DNA from: Symsagittifera roscoffensis
Lineage: Eukaryota; Xenacoelomorpha; Acoela; Convolutidae
Assembly: GCF_963678635.1 (NCBI RefSeq)
Contig: NC_087070.1
Location: 48,837,467-48,901,466, forward strand
Length of the DNA stretch: 64,000 nucleotides
Direction of reading: 5' to 3'
Notes under the pieces: model-generated
Told to the model about the DNA's origin: nothing
Database searches by the model: none
Seen by the model: only the letters and a program-made list of their open reading frames with translations
Made by a program: the position numbers and the translations under genes
In this document: positions 1 through 9,295 of the stretch, in pieces
Position numbering within the stretch: position 1 is the stretch's first letter
Layout of the letters: each line of letters opens with the position of its first letter

Positions 1-42
1 ACTGCTCTAGACGCAAATAAACGCCTTTGAAAAGAAATAACT

Positions 43-341
43 TGTTGCAGCGCAAATGTAAGCGAGAGTATAAATGCATATAAATGTAAATGCATATAGG
101 GACATTAGCTGAACGTATACAGGGTGCGTCCCGGCGGGTTCGGCACCGGTTCGAATACCTACTAGGTCATTTCCTTTCTAGAATTCAAATTTGCCCCGAA
201 CTTGATGGGACGCTCCGTAACCATGTTCGTTATATATTGTTATATTAAAAACTTTGCTGAGCTATTTTACCGATAAAATGCTCGTTAATTCAATTGTTTG
301 AAATCTGATATTTTTACAATTCGTGGAGATTGAAGCGCACA
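43..341 (+). repeat. Left LTR of BEL/Pao element (shortened)
   Basis: It matches the right LTR along two blocks, 43-222 with 3553-3732 and 223-341 with about 3918-4027. About 176 bases present in the right copy are missing between the blocks. It starts TGTTGCAG and ends near CGCACA. The missing central block means this LTR suffered a deletion after insertion or through recombination, and it may have lost promoter or polyadenylation signals. Confidence 0.88.
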
Positions 342-374
342 TTTTGACGCCCCACGAAGAGCACAAGGGACCCG

Positions 375-3300
375 ATGCTTTGGAACGATAAAGAAAGTAC
401 TTTACCGAATAACTATTTTTCCTCCCTAGCTCAATTAAAGTCTTTGGAAAGGAGGCTAGATAAGGATCCGTCGCTCCGTGAGAAGTACGCCGAAACAATT
501 AGAGAAGATATACAAAAAGGATATGTCATAACCGTTAAGGCACACGATCCCATATCACGAGCCGATCGTGAGTGCTATCTCCCGCATCACCCGGTGTTGA
601 ACCCGAACAAGCCCGGTAAGGTGCGCCGAGTCCTCAATGGGGCATCGAAGTGTCATGGCGCTTCCTTGAACAAATCTCTGTTGGTTGGCCCGGATCTCCT
701 TCAAAACCTCATTTTTGTTCTTTTAAGATTCCGTCAGCATAAATACGCTGTTTCAGCTGATATTGAAGTGATGTTATAACAGGTTGGAGTCCGTGAAGAA
801 GATCAATCTTCTCTTCGTTTGTTGTGGCGGGAGGACCCCACATCAAGTATGGTAGTTCACCAATATACGCGTCACATTTTTGGTACCCGTGACTCGTCGA
901 CTTGTGCGAATTTTGCTTTGCAGAAGACTGCATTGGATCATCGAGCTGAGTACCCCGAAGCTGCTTCGACTGTTGTTCAGAAGTTTTATATGGATGATTA
1001 TCTGGATTCTTTTCAAAACAGGGATGACGCCTTGAAATTAGGTAGGGATTTAGTCTCGTTGCTTAAACTAGGTGGGTTTCATCTGACAAAATTTGTCAGC
1101 AACGTGCCCGACGTAACAACCGGTCTTGATCCGGACAACCGTGAGTCCAACTCCTCTGTTAAAGATATTTGTACGAGTCCAGACCAGTCGTCGCATGTTC
1201 TCGGTTTTAATTGGGATCACTTAAAAGATAATTTAGTCGTTAGTAGAAGGGTTGATCGTCCACTAGACAAAGCAATCACCCAGCGTACCGTGTTGAGGTT
1301 TGTTTCCTCTGTTTTTGATCCAATTGGACTAGTGGATCCGTATACCCTGAATGATCGCCTTCTATTAAAAGATATCTGGCGAATCAGCGGTCAAAAAAGT
1401 TACGATGATCTGCCAGAGGAAATCAAAAAGCAGTTCCTGGAGTGGCACTCAGGTCTTCATTTGTTAGGTTCTCTGACAATTTCTCTTAGCTATTTCACTG
1501 ACCCTTTTGACCGAATAGAACTTCACATATTCGGTGATAGTTCGCAGGATGTTCATGTGCCGTCGCTTTCCTTCGTGCGCGACTTGCTAGCTCGCATCAG
1601 ACTGAATTAGCCTTTGAGTTCGGCAAAGCACGCGTTGCGCTTATGAAAGCGCTATCTAATCCAAAGTTAGAGCTTCAAGCGGCTGTTCTTGCGACCTGCT
1701 TAAAAGAAGAAATTTTGAAAGGTCTTACTTTGAAAGTTACGGAAATTTTCATGTGGACAGATAGTACCACTGTTCTCCAGTGGCTTAACTCCTGTAATAA
1801 ACATTGTGGAGTCTACCACCACTGATCAGTGGCATCACATACTTAGCGGTGATAACCCAGCTGATACCGGTACACGAGAGATTTCTTCGGAAGCCCTCAA
1901 GGAAAGCTGCTGGGTTAATGGCCCTAGTATACTGAGAACGATTGATTGGCCCTTCAAGCCCGATACAAGGGTTATTGATAAAATAAGACTCAAAGGACCA
2001 TCATGTGATATCGACAGTTGTCTGGAAAATTCGTCAAATTTCGTCGTCGATGTTTTGACAGAAAAAAATCTTCCCTTCGGAAAATGGGAGAGATTCAAAT
2101 CAATTGTAAAATACAAACGCACAGTAGCATTTTTGTTAAGATGGCTGCCATCCCATAAACATTTCCGGTCGAGTATATTAGAAATTAAAGACCCGTCTGA
2201 AATGGATATTGCTGAACAGAAGCTCATTTACCTGTCCCAGGGTGAGACATTTCGTAGTGAGCTAAAAGTACTAAGATCCGGTAAAGTTATCACGAGGAGT
2301 AGTCGGATCGCCAAGTATTCGCCGTTCATTGGACCAGCTGGCATCCTTCGCTCGACTGGGCGCATCAACCGCTTGGTTAATTCCGATTTCGATAGCAAGC
2401 ATCCAATTATACTTGATGCAAGTCACGCGGTTGTTCAGTTATTGGTTAAACACTTGCACGTTAGGAATTTCCATCAAGACTTGGATTACATGCGTGCGGT
2501 GGTTAATTTGAAATACGTTGTGTTAAATTTGCGATGGTTGCTGCGAAACATTGAAAATACTTGCGTTGCGTGCCGAAAACACTAAGCGCAAACCGTAACT
2601 CACATTATGGCTGATCTGCCCATTGAAAGGCTGGGTTACAAGCAACATCCTTTCTCTAACACAGGTGTTGACTACTTGGGGCCGTTCCTAGTTCCAATCC
2701 GGAGAAGTAGGAAAAGAGGTGGGGTTTTTTGTTCACCTGTCTCACCACTAGAGCGGTGCACATTGAAGTGGTCCCCTCGCTCGACACAAGCTCTTGTGTG
2801 ATGGGCATGGAGAGGTTTTTTGCACGTCGCGGTACTCCGATTACCATCATGTCCGACAACGGCACGAACTTTGTTGGCGCTCAGAAAGAGCTCTTAGCGT
2901 GCGTTGAGAGTTGGAACAAGCTCGCAGCCGCTGTTTTTGTCCAGAAAGGGATCAAGTGGAAATTCAATCCGCCCAGCGCACCGCACAATGGTGGCTCCTG
3001 GGAGCGATTAGTTCGGAGTGTCAAGCGCGTTTTGTATGACATCTTAGGCAACAGAAGTGTAACCGAGGAGGTTCTAAGAACCACGCTGTGCCTTGTTGAG
3101 CAATCACTTAACGCTAGACCGATAACAGCCGTTAGTATCACTCCGCTAGATCTAGAGACGACGTTGACCCCGAATCATTTTATCCTTGGTCAACACGCAG
3201 CGAGTTTTCCGTCGCTAAGTTTCGAAGAAAACATCGACCATAAGAAGCGATTCGCCAGAGCGCAATCATACGCTAACGCAATATAGACACGGTGGATGCG

Positions 3301-3571
3301 GGAATACGATCCTTCCCTCAATAGGAGGGCAAAGTGGCACAACAGGTCAGACGTTAAGTTGAAAGCCGGCGACTTGGTTTGGGTCATAGAGCCTGACACT
3401 CCACGTGGACATTATCCACTCGCACGTATCCTAAGACTGCACTATGGCAAGGACGGATGCGCGAGATCCGCCGACATAAAGACCGTTACGAGCGAACTGA
3501 CCCGCCCGACCGTAAACCTCCCTCCCCTTCTTCCTTGTTTAGGGGTGGAGGATGTTGCAGAGCAAATGTAA
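375..3571 (+). pseudogene. BEL/Pao pol polyprotein remnant (RT, RNase H, integrase)
   Basis: The coding region is spread over several plus-strand frames broken by stops and frameshifts: 375-779, 781-1610, 1612-1825, 1806-2585, 2607-3286 and 3290-3571. The first block is the Pao-type N-terminal RT region (conserved stretch around LPHHPVLNPNKPGKVRRVLN). The second holds the RT catalytic box YMDDYLDS near 990-1010. RNase H-like sequence with MWTDSTTVLQWL lies near 1750-1790. The integrase core, with TRAVHIEVV and SDNGTNFVG, lies at 2740-2880. The last block (KAGDLVWVIEPD) resembles the DUF5641 tail of Pao integrases. Breaks at 777, 1610, 1820, 2583 and 3286 mean no functional polyprotein can be made. 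Gag and protease are absent. Confidence 0.9.
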
Positions 3572-4027
3572 GCGAGAGTATAAATGCATATAAATGTAAA
3601 TGCATATAGGGACAGTAGCCGAGCGTATACAGGGTGCGTCCCGGCGGGTTCGGCGCCGGTTCCAATCCCGACTGGGTCATTTCCTTTCTAGAATTCAAAT
3701 TTGCCCCGAACTTGATGGGACGCTCCGTAACCAGGTTCGAACTCCCCCACCCGCCAAAAAAACCTATTTTAACCGTCTTTTCGCTCTAATTTGGTTCAGC
3801 CTTGATTAAGGCTGACCTTTAAAAGAGCAATTTGTCTCAAGGACAAATACTGGCCATTTTAGCAGCTTGTCTTGAGTTATGCAGTTTGTGCCGATGTTAC
3901 CGATGTTGAAGTATGAAAAAATTCGTTATATTTAAAACTTTCCTGAGCTATTTTACCGATAAAATGCTCGTTAATTCAATTGTTTGAAATCTGATAATTT
4001 TACAATTCGTGGAGATTGACGCACACA
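3553..4027 (+). repeat. Right LTR of BEL/Pao element
   Basis: This is the 475-base copy of the terminal repeat, starting TGTTGCAG and ending CGCACACA, followed by the target duplication TAACT. It carries the central block (about 3733-3915) that the left LTR lacks, so it is probably closer to the full-length LTR. The two LTRs differ by scattered substitutions, so the insertion is not recent. Confidence 0.88.
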
Positions 4028-4032
4028 TAACT

Positions 4033-4557
4033 GATTCTGGAACGTAACACGTTAGAAAAACTGACTGATCTACCTTAATCACGGATTATTAATGACTTTG
4101 AAGAAAAAAGGCGAAGATGTGTTGTTGCTAGCAGAAATTTTCGCGTAGTTCCCTTTTTGCTACCCAGCACTTCGCATTTGAAGATTGTGGAAATTGAATT
4201 GTTGTGCTGATCTCTATTGACAGAGCATTTGAATAAAAGTTAGAGTAGAAGAGTCCCTTATGTATAGTTATGAGTTTAAAAATTTCTGAGCAAGTTTTTG
4301 TTGCGGAGAACCATTGCTTTGAACTAACTGAGGCAACTTGGTGAACCTAACGAAATACACAAAACTTTAAAAAATTTTCCTCAAACGAAAAGTGTATAAC
4401 AGCATGGAATTTATGTTTCAACAAGTGTAAACTCAACATAAAGAGATCAGGAATCCAATTGAATTCGATATAGTTTCCAGACCAACACAGGTTTAAAAAC
4501 ATACTTCGCCTCTTATCGTTGCTATGCTCACTGGTTCACTTTGATACCTTTTTTCAG
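4033..4557. other. Non-coding stretch before GALE exon
   Basis: No coding signal or recognisable repeat was seen. It ends in a pyrimidine-rich tract and AG (TTTTTTCAG at 4549-4557) that serves as splice acceptor for the GALE exon, so it reads as the 3' end of an intron. Confidence 0.6.
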
Positions 4558-4736
4558 TTATGGTACTAGCTACTCAGTTTTGGAGATGGTTGAGGCATTC
4601 AAGAATGTGTCGGGAGTGGAGATCCCGTGCAAGATCGAGCCGAGAAGGGAGGGGGACACCGCTCACCTGGTGTCAGACTGCTCCAAGGCACTCCGAGATC
4701 TTACCTGGAGAGCCACTAGGGATCTAGACACAATGT
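4558..4736 (+). CDS. GALE: UDP-glucose/galactose 4-epimerase, one internal exon
   Basis: This 179-base exon lies between an acceptor (TTTTTTCAG) and a strong donor (GTAAGT at 4737). It enters with one base completing a codon and leaves after one base of the next. It encodes about 60 residues resembling the C-terminal substrate-binding region of GALE: a GTSYSVLEMVEAF block, then EPRREGD, then W-x(6)-LDTM. In GALE the RREGD arginines contact the UDP-sugar. The enzyme interconverts UDP-galactose and UDP-glucose with bound NAD in the Leloir pathway, in the cytosol. Upstream exons must lie outside the window. The expected short terminal exon was not found between 4737 and the SYNCRIP 3' end. It could be an isolated duplicated exon, but the sites and frame look intact. 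Confidence 0.8.
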
Positions 4737-5094
4737 GTAAGTCCAGGTTCCCCTTTTAAAGACATTCTGTTGCTCTTTTCCATGTCCAGTCGTGTGTACA
4801 GCCCAGTTTCCAAAATTAGAATCAATATTCATAGAAACAACGAATGAAAGTTCTTCAAATTATTAATTTCTTCACATCAGTGTCGTTTTTTGTACGTTGT
4901 GTGATGATAAAAGTAAAAACAAGCAAAAAAGTTGGTAAATTCGGCATAGTTAACAACATTGGTCTTCAAAACAAGAAAAGCAAACAAAAAATGAAAAAAA
5001 AAAAAACAAATAAAAAACTCTTGCCAGGGAAATGCCAAATATAGCTTCTAGTACTAGTTTCAGTTTGAAAAAAAAAATGGCCAATTAAGCAAGT

Positions 5095-6640
5095 TATCAT
5101 CAGTTAATTTGGTCAAAATTAGACGAGAAACCAAAAATTTCAAGCCGATTTTCCTTGACAATAGGAATTTGTTTGAAATTTTTTTTAATGTTGTTGGAAT
5201 CACGACTGAAAGGGTTTTAAGATGATATATCACTAAATCCAGACTGATGAATATTTGTGGTACTTGATTTTGCGTGGAAAACATTAAAAAGGAAAACAAG
5301 GATAGCCTGTTACTGTGCAAGCAGCACAGAGTGTTCCGAATACAGTGCTGATTTAAATTATCCGGACAAAACGAACATAACTTGAATTTTCAAACACGTT
5401 TTTCTCAATTTGGGTTAACATTAGACAAAAAGTGAAGAGAACAAAAGTTGCTTAGGATTTCACCAGAATTAATATGGTGCCATTTTTTCTCCGAAATTCT
5501 TAACAAAAATTTTACCCCAAAAATGGGTCAATTTGGCTTTTTTCAATTAATCAAGAATTACGCTGAAACTACTTTGTTAATTGATACGAAAATTATATCA
5601 CAGGAAGCCTCTTACGCAGCTCAACAAAGTTTAAGAAGGGTTAAATCTCCAAAAACCAGTATAAGAGAAAAAATTTTCACTTGATAGTCAAAAAATGTGA
5701 TTTTTACTATATAAAACCCAGAATCTCTGTTAAAAAATTAATTTTAAACAATTTGCGCAAATTTTTGGAGATTTAACCCCTCTTAAACTTTGTTGAGCTG
5801 CGTAAGAGGCTTCCTGTGATATAATTTTCGTATCAATTAACAAAGTAGTTTCAGCGTAATTCTTGATTAATTGAAAAAAGCCAAATTGACCCATTTTTGG
5901 GGTAAAATTTTTGTTAAGAATTTCGGAGAAAAAATGGCACCATATTAATTCTGGTGAAATCCTAAGCAACTTTTGTTCTCTTCACTTTTTGTCTAATGTT
6001 AACCCAATTTGAGAAAAACGCGTCTGAAAATTCAAGTTTTGTTCGTTTTGTCCGGATAATTTAAATCAGCACTGTAGTCTTAAAAATTAAAAAAAAAAAT
6101 GTTTTTTTTTCAAATTAGTGTAGTTTTTTTCTGCGTGGTGTGACAAAGGGATCTGAATCGAATTTAAAAAAAAAATCGCTAGCAAAGCAAGATATGAAAA
6201 TTTGACAGCATTTTGATAGAAAATCGTCCGAGATACGAAAATATATTTAAGAAATTCAAACAATTTATTCAAACTTTTTTGCAGAAATTTTTTGAATTTT
6301 TAAAGTTTATGATTCCCAAAGGGCACTGAAAAATTTGAATACAATTTTAGTTGAGTAAAACTAAGTTTTCACGGCCTAAAATAAGCAAAAATAAGCGATT
6401 GTAATTCTGCTCGCTCTCATTATTTGTTCGAAATTAGACTAAAAATCAGAAATCTTAATTGTGTTTCTCGAGAATGGGACAATTTTTTGAAGAGTTTTCA
6501 ATGAAGTTCAAATCGCCACTAAAAGGGCTTTAAAATGATATATCATTCGACCCATCCCCATAATACCTGACTTTGAGTTGAAAACCAAAATAAAAAACTA
6601 AACCCCAATACAAAGTTCTTTCCCATTTTCAATGGTCGGA
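5095..6640. repeat. Dispersed AT-rich repeat R, interrupted by a MITE
   Basis: The flanks of the foldback element (5095-5340 and 6077-6640) match 39770-40470 and, in inverted orientation, 42440-42680. Shared landmarks are AAGGATAGCC, GTCTTAAAAA, a TTTTTTTCTGCG stretch and the block around ACTAAAAGGGCTTT. The family is non-coding and very AT-rich. The copy at 39770 is uninterrupted and shows the pre-insertion sequence of the MITE target. Confidence 0.65.
5341..6076. mobile_element. Foldback MITE with 313-bp inverted arms, Tc1/mariner-like
   Basis: Two arms, 5343-5655 and 5762-6074, are near-identical inverted copies around a 106-base spacer. The ends read CAGTGCTG flanked by TA on both sides (5341-5342 and 6075-6076), the signature of Tc1/mariner target duplication. 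Each arm contains the same 60-70-codon open frame, which is a by-product of the repeat rather than a gene. No transposase is encoded, so it would be mobilised in trans. The few differences between arms imply recent insertion or arm homogenisation. Confidence 0.88.
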
Positions 6641-7637
6641 ACAAGCAGTTGATATTTTTTGCGTTTTTAGGATGTTATTTTTGAACACTTATATAGCCAC
6701 GGAAGCGATCAATAAAGCTTCACGAACTTGTTTTTCTTGGCTTAAAGTTCCTAAGTTTTACTTTCTTCTTGGATTGTTTTTTAGTCTATTTTTATCTAAA
6801 ATATCTGAAAATGCAATATGTGGCTAACTATTTTTTTTCATTAGAAGAAATACTATGCGATGTAAAAGAAACACTCAATGAACTATACTCAGTCACCTGA
6901 AAATTTAAGCGATTGATTAAAAATAGCCCGTAAACACTTGAATACTCGACCTTTTCAACATCCTAAATATTACTCTGATAACCATTGATAACTTATTTAT
7001 AACTTGGATCAGATCAATATCCTCCACCTCCATCTAAATTGAAAAAGCATGATTGAAAATGCCTAGCACCGCCGGTAAAAACTAATCTGATATTGACCAA
7101 AATTTTCAGTTTAGAAACACGAGGACTCCATGAAACACGAGGAAAACAAGTAAGGACTCCATTGTAGAAACAGTTTGACTCCCAGAGATCCGCCAGATAC
7201 CGCTTTCAGCGCTCAACAGCCGACGCAGACATGGAATCCGGAAATTTTCACACAACTATATCTTAATCCACAGAAAGATATTCTGCAGAATCACTCAATT
7301 AATATTATAAATTGTTTAGTAATTACTTTATTCCTTTAAAGAATCAAACAATCAATCAATTTCAAAAACTACAGCAAGCACTTGATTTGCTCAAATTAGT
7401 TTTTTTTTGCCTGAGAGCCTAAATTACGGTGATTGAATAAATCAAATCTGAATTCAAAAATTAAGGAGATTGCAATAAATGAGACTAGCGTGTGACGCAC
7501 CTCCGGTGCTTCGAATTTTCGACAACTCATGAAAAACCACATATATATTGGAAACCAGATCTGCAGGCTTTTAGTGTGCTCTGACAGCACCCAATTACTT
7601 TTTTAATTCCAATTGTCCGTCAAATCCCAAAAATGTC
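6641..7637. other. AT-rich intergenic DNA
   Basis: Nothing with coding character was found on either strand. I looked here for the missing last GALE exon (a tryptophan-rich helix and stop after an AG acceptor) and did not find it. Confidence 0.5.
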
Positions 7638-8115
7638 AAATCTCGTGAGCTACAAACATTCGAGTAGTCATTATTGGAGCCAAGATTCGCAACGACTGAG
7701 AGTACCCTGGCAGCTCCCAACTACAGGATAGGGTATTTCAAACTTTGAAGAAAAAAATTTCGTTTAAAATTCCTGAAAATTTTATGAAAAAAATCACAAA
7801 GTCATATCTCGAAAACTACAAGGATTTGAGCAGTCATAGTTGGAGGCAAGGTTCACAACCCCTGAGAGTATTCTGATAGCCCCCAACTACAGGGTTGGGA
7901 ATTTTCTGTTTTGTAAATTATTTTGTAATTTGTGTTTACTGAAAATTTTGGAAAAAAAAATCACAAAATTCGTCGCACTCGTACACTGAAAGGATTTGAT
8001 CATTCTTAATTGGAGGCCAAATTCGCAGCCCCTTGAGAAACCCTGACAGCGTCCCACTATTGGGCTGCTTATTTTAACCTCGGTGGAATAGCTATTGAAT
8101 TCAAACTGGAAAATC
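7638..8115. repeat. Tandem array, ~165-171-bp unit, three degenerate copies
   Basis: Units begin near 7638, 7803 and 7974. Each has a block like AAGGATTTGAGCAGTCAT, then TTGGAGGC-AA-TTCGCA, then CTGAGAGTACCCTG, then CCCAACTACAGG. A more diverged single copy with the same order lies at about 55035-55190 in a deoxyhypusine synthase intron, so the unit also exists as a dispersed repeat. Non-coding. Confidence 0.65.
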
Positions 8116-8311
8116 GAAAAAAAAAATCTTAACCATTGCAATATACGATATAGCTTAAACGTGCAAAAATTCTTTCGTTAAACATGCAAAAATAATACGT
8201 TGAAAAAGCTTAAACATGGCGAGATAGTGAAGCCCGCATTTAAATATATAATAGATGAATCTAATTGCAAGAAAAAATAACCAGCTCTAAGTAACCTTTT
8301 TAACTCCTAAT

Positions 8312-8395
8312 CTGCAAAGCTGCCAGGTCTGCCACCAAAAATACTACACCTCTTCATCAGTCGTGCCATCAGTTTGGTGAAACAACCTATTTTCG
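8312..8395 (-). pseudogene. Decayed duplicate of a SYNCRIP RGG-exon segment
   Basis: About 80 bases here match 9682-9755 inside SYNCRIP exon 11. The shared order is CTGCAAAGCTG, then CACCAAAAATACT, then TTCATCAGTCGTGCC. Read on the minus strand it gives a degenerate version of the ARLMNRGGSIFGDRG region. It lies about 900 bases beyond the gene's stop codon in the same orientation, as expected of a tandem exon duplication. I see no clean splice sites or open frame, so it looks non-functional, but it could be the remains of an alternative terminal exon. Confidence 0.7.
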
Positions 8396-9042
8396 TCAGT
8401 TAACCCTCCCCCCAATCCTAGCCATTCCGAAGAGTCGACGTTTTAGAAGTCGTCTTTTCCCCATTTGGAACTATTTTAATTCATCCATTTTTGGACATCC
8501 AAAATTTGGACAAAATAATCCCTTCTTATTGTTGTGATTTGACGGAGCTCGGAAAAAATTGGTCGAACTAAAAAATAAAACAGAACTACACTACTTTCGG
8601 GTGTTTATTCTGAAATCTTAGACAGTTAAAATTCTGCAGCTTTGTCAATCCGACCATTGGCCCGTGAATTCAAGACGGCCATTAACTTTTTTGCAATTTA
8701 TGTTAAATTTTCACCCAATTTCATTTACTGTTAAGTATTGATACTGTTACACTGAGTTTTATATCCGTCTGCTTTTTTGTTGCTGATTCTATGTATAAGG
8801 TTATTCAAAACTGGTGTCTATATGATTCATGCTTTACCCATTTCTGCACATGTTTTATCTCCATTTCTGACAACACCGCCTCAGGTCTGTTTCGTGATGC
8901 ACCTTTTCTATAATATGGCTGTATCAGATCCACGAGATTTCTATGAATTGAAAATGCCAAATGCTTCCATTTTAGAATTAATTAAATTCTCTCGCTTTTT
9001 TAAAAAAAAATATTGCTAAGACAACGAGATGAAAACTTATCG
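8396..9042. other. Region beyond the SYNCRIP 3' end
   Basis: No supported gene. A plus-strand open stretch at 8777-9019 has no recognisable motif and is probably chance. Confidence 0.5.
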
Positions 9043-9048
9043 TTTATT
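9043..9048 (-). terminator. Candidate polyadenylation signal of SYNCRIP
   Basis: The minus strand reads AATAAA about 250 bases past the SYNCRIP stop codon (9296-9298). It is the first canonical hexamer noticed downstream, giving a plausible short 3' UTR. Confidence 0.5.
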
Positions 9049-9295
9049 GCAACAAATATCAAAAACAGAATATCATAATTGTTTCAATACATTCATAACA
9101 TCAATAATGAGAATTACTTCACAACAAAAACGGATAAATCGAAAAACAGACTTCTAATTATGTAGGACCAGGTAATAGCGAGCAGTTTAAAAGAATTCAT
9201 TTGAGTTACTTTATACTTATAGCTACTTTGACACGATATCGTCAAAATTTTCTTTGATTTTTTTTAAATGTTTCACAGCTGACATTTGAAATTGT

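Larger units (their letters stand above)
43..4027 (+). mobile_element. BEL/Pao LTR retrotransposon, defective copy
   Basis: Both long terminal repeats are present and begin TGTTGCAG. The five bases before the left LTR (38-42, TAACT) recur directly after the right LTR (4028-4032). This is a target-site duplication of the size BEL/Pao elements make, so both ends are defined. Between the LTRs is a broken pol region with reverse transcriptase, RNase H and integrase segments and the C-terminal DUF5641-like domain typical of Pao integrases. There is no gag or aspartic protease: pol begins about 35 bases after the left LTR, so the 5' internal region is deleted. The GALE exon lies 530 bases downstream on the same strand, so the insertion is probably in a GALE intron. 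Family assignment rests on the RT and integrase sequence and on the target duplication length. Confidence 0.9.

Noticed and set aside
5448..5969. Two identical ~78-codon frames on opposite strands
   Set aside because: They are the same sequence in the two arms of the foldback MITE and show no protein motif.
7638..8115. CRISPR-like array
   Set aside because: The unit is ~165 bases with diverged copies and no short identical repeat and spacer pattern; the window is eukaryotic.
8777..9019. Plus-strand 80-codon frame considered as the last GALE exon
   Set aside because: The reading frame needed after the GALE donor runs into a stop within about 10 codons and shows no GALE similarity.
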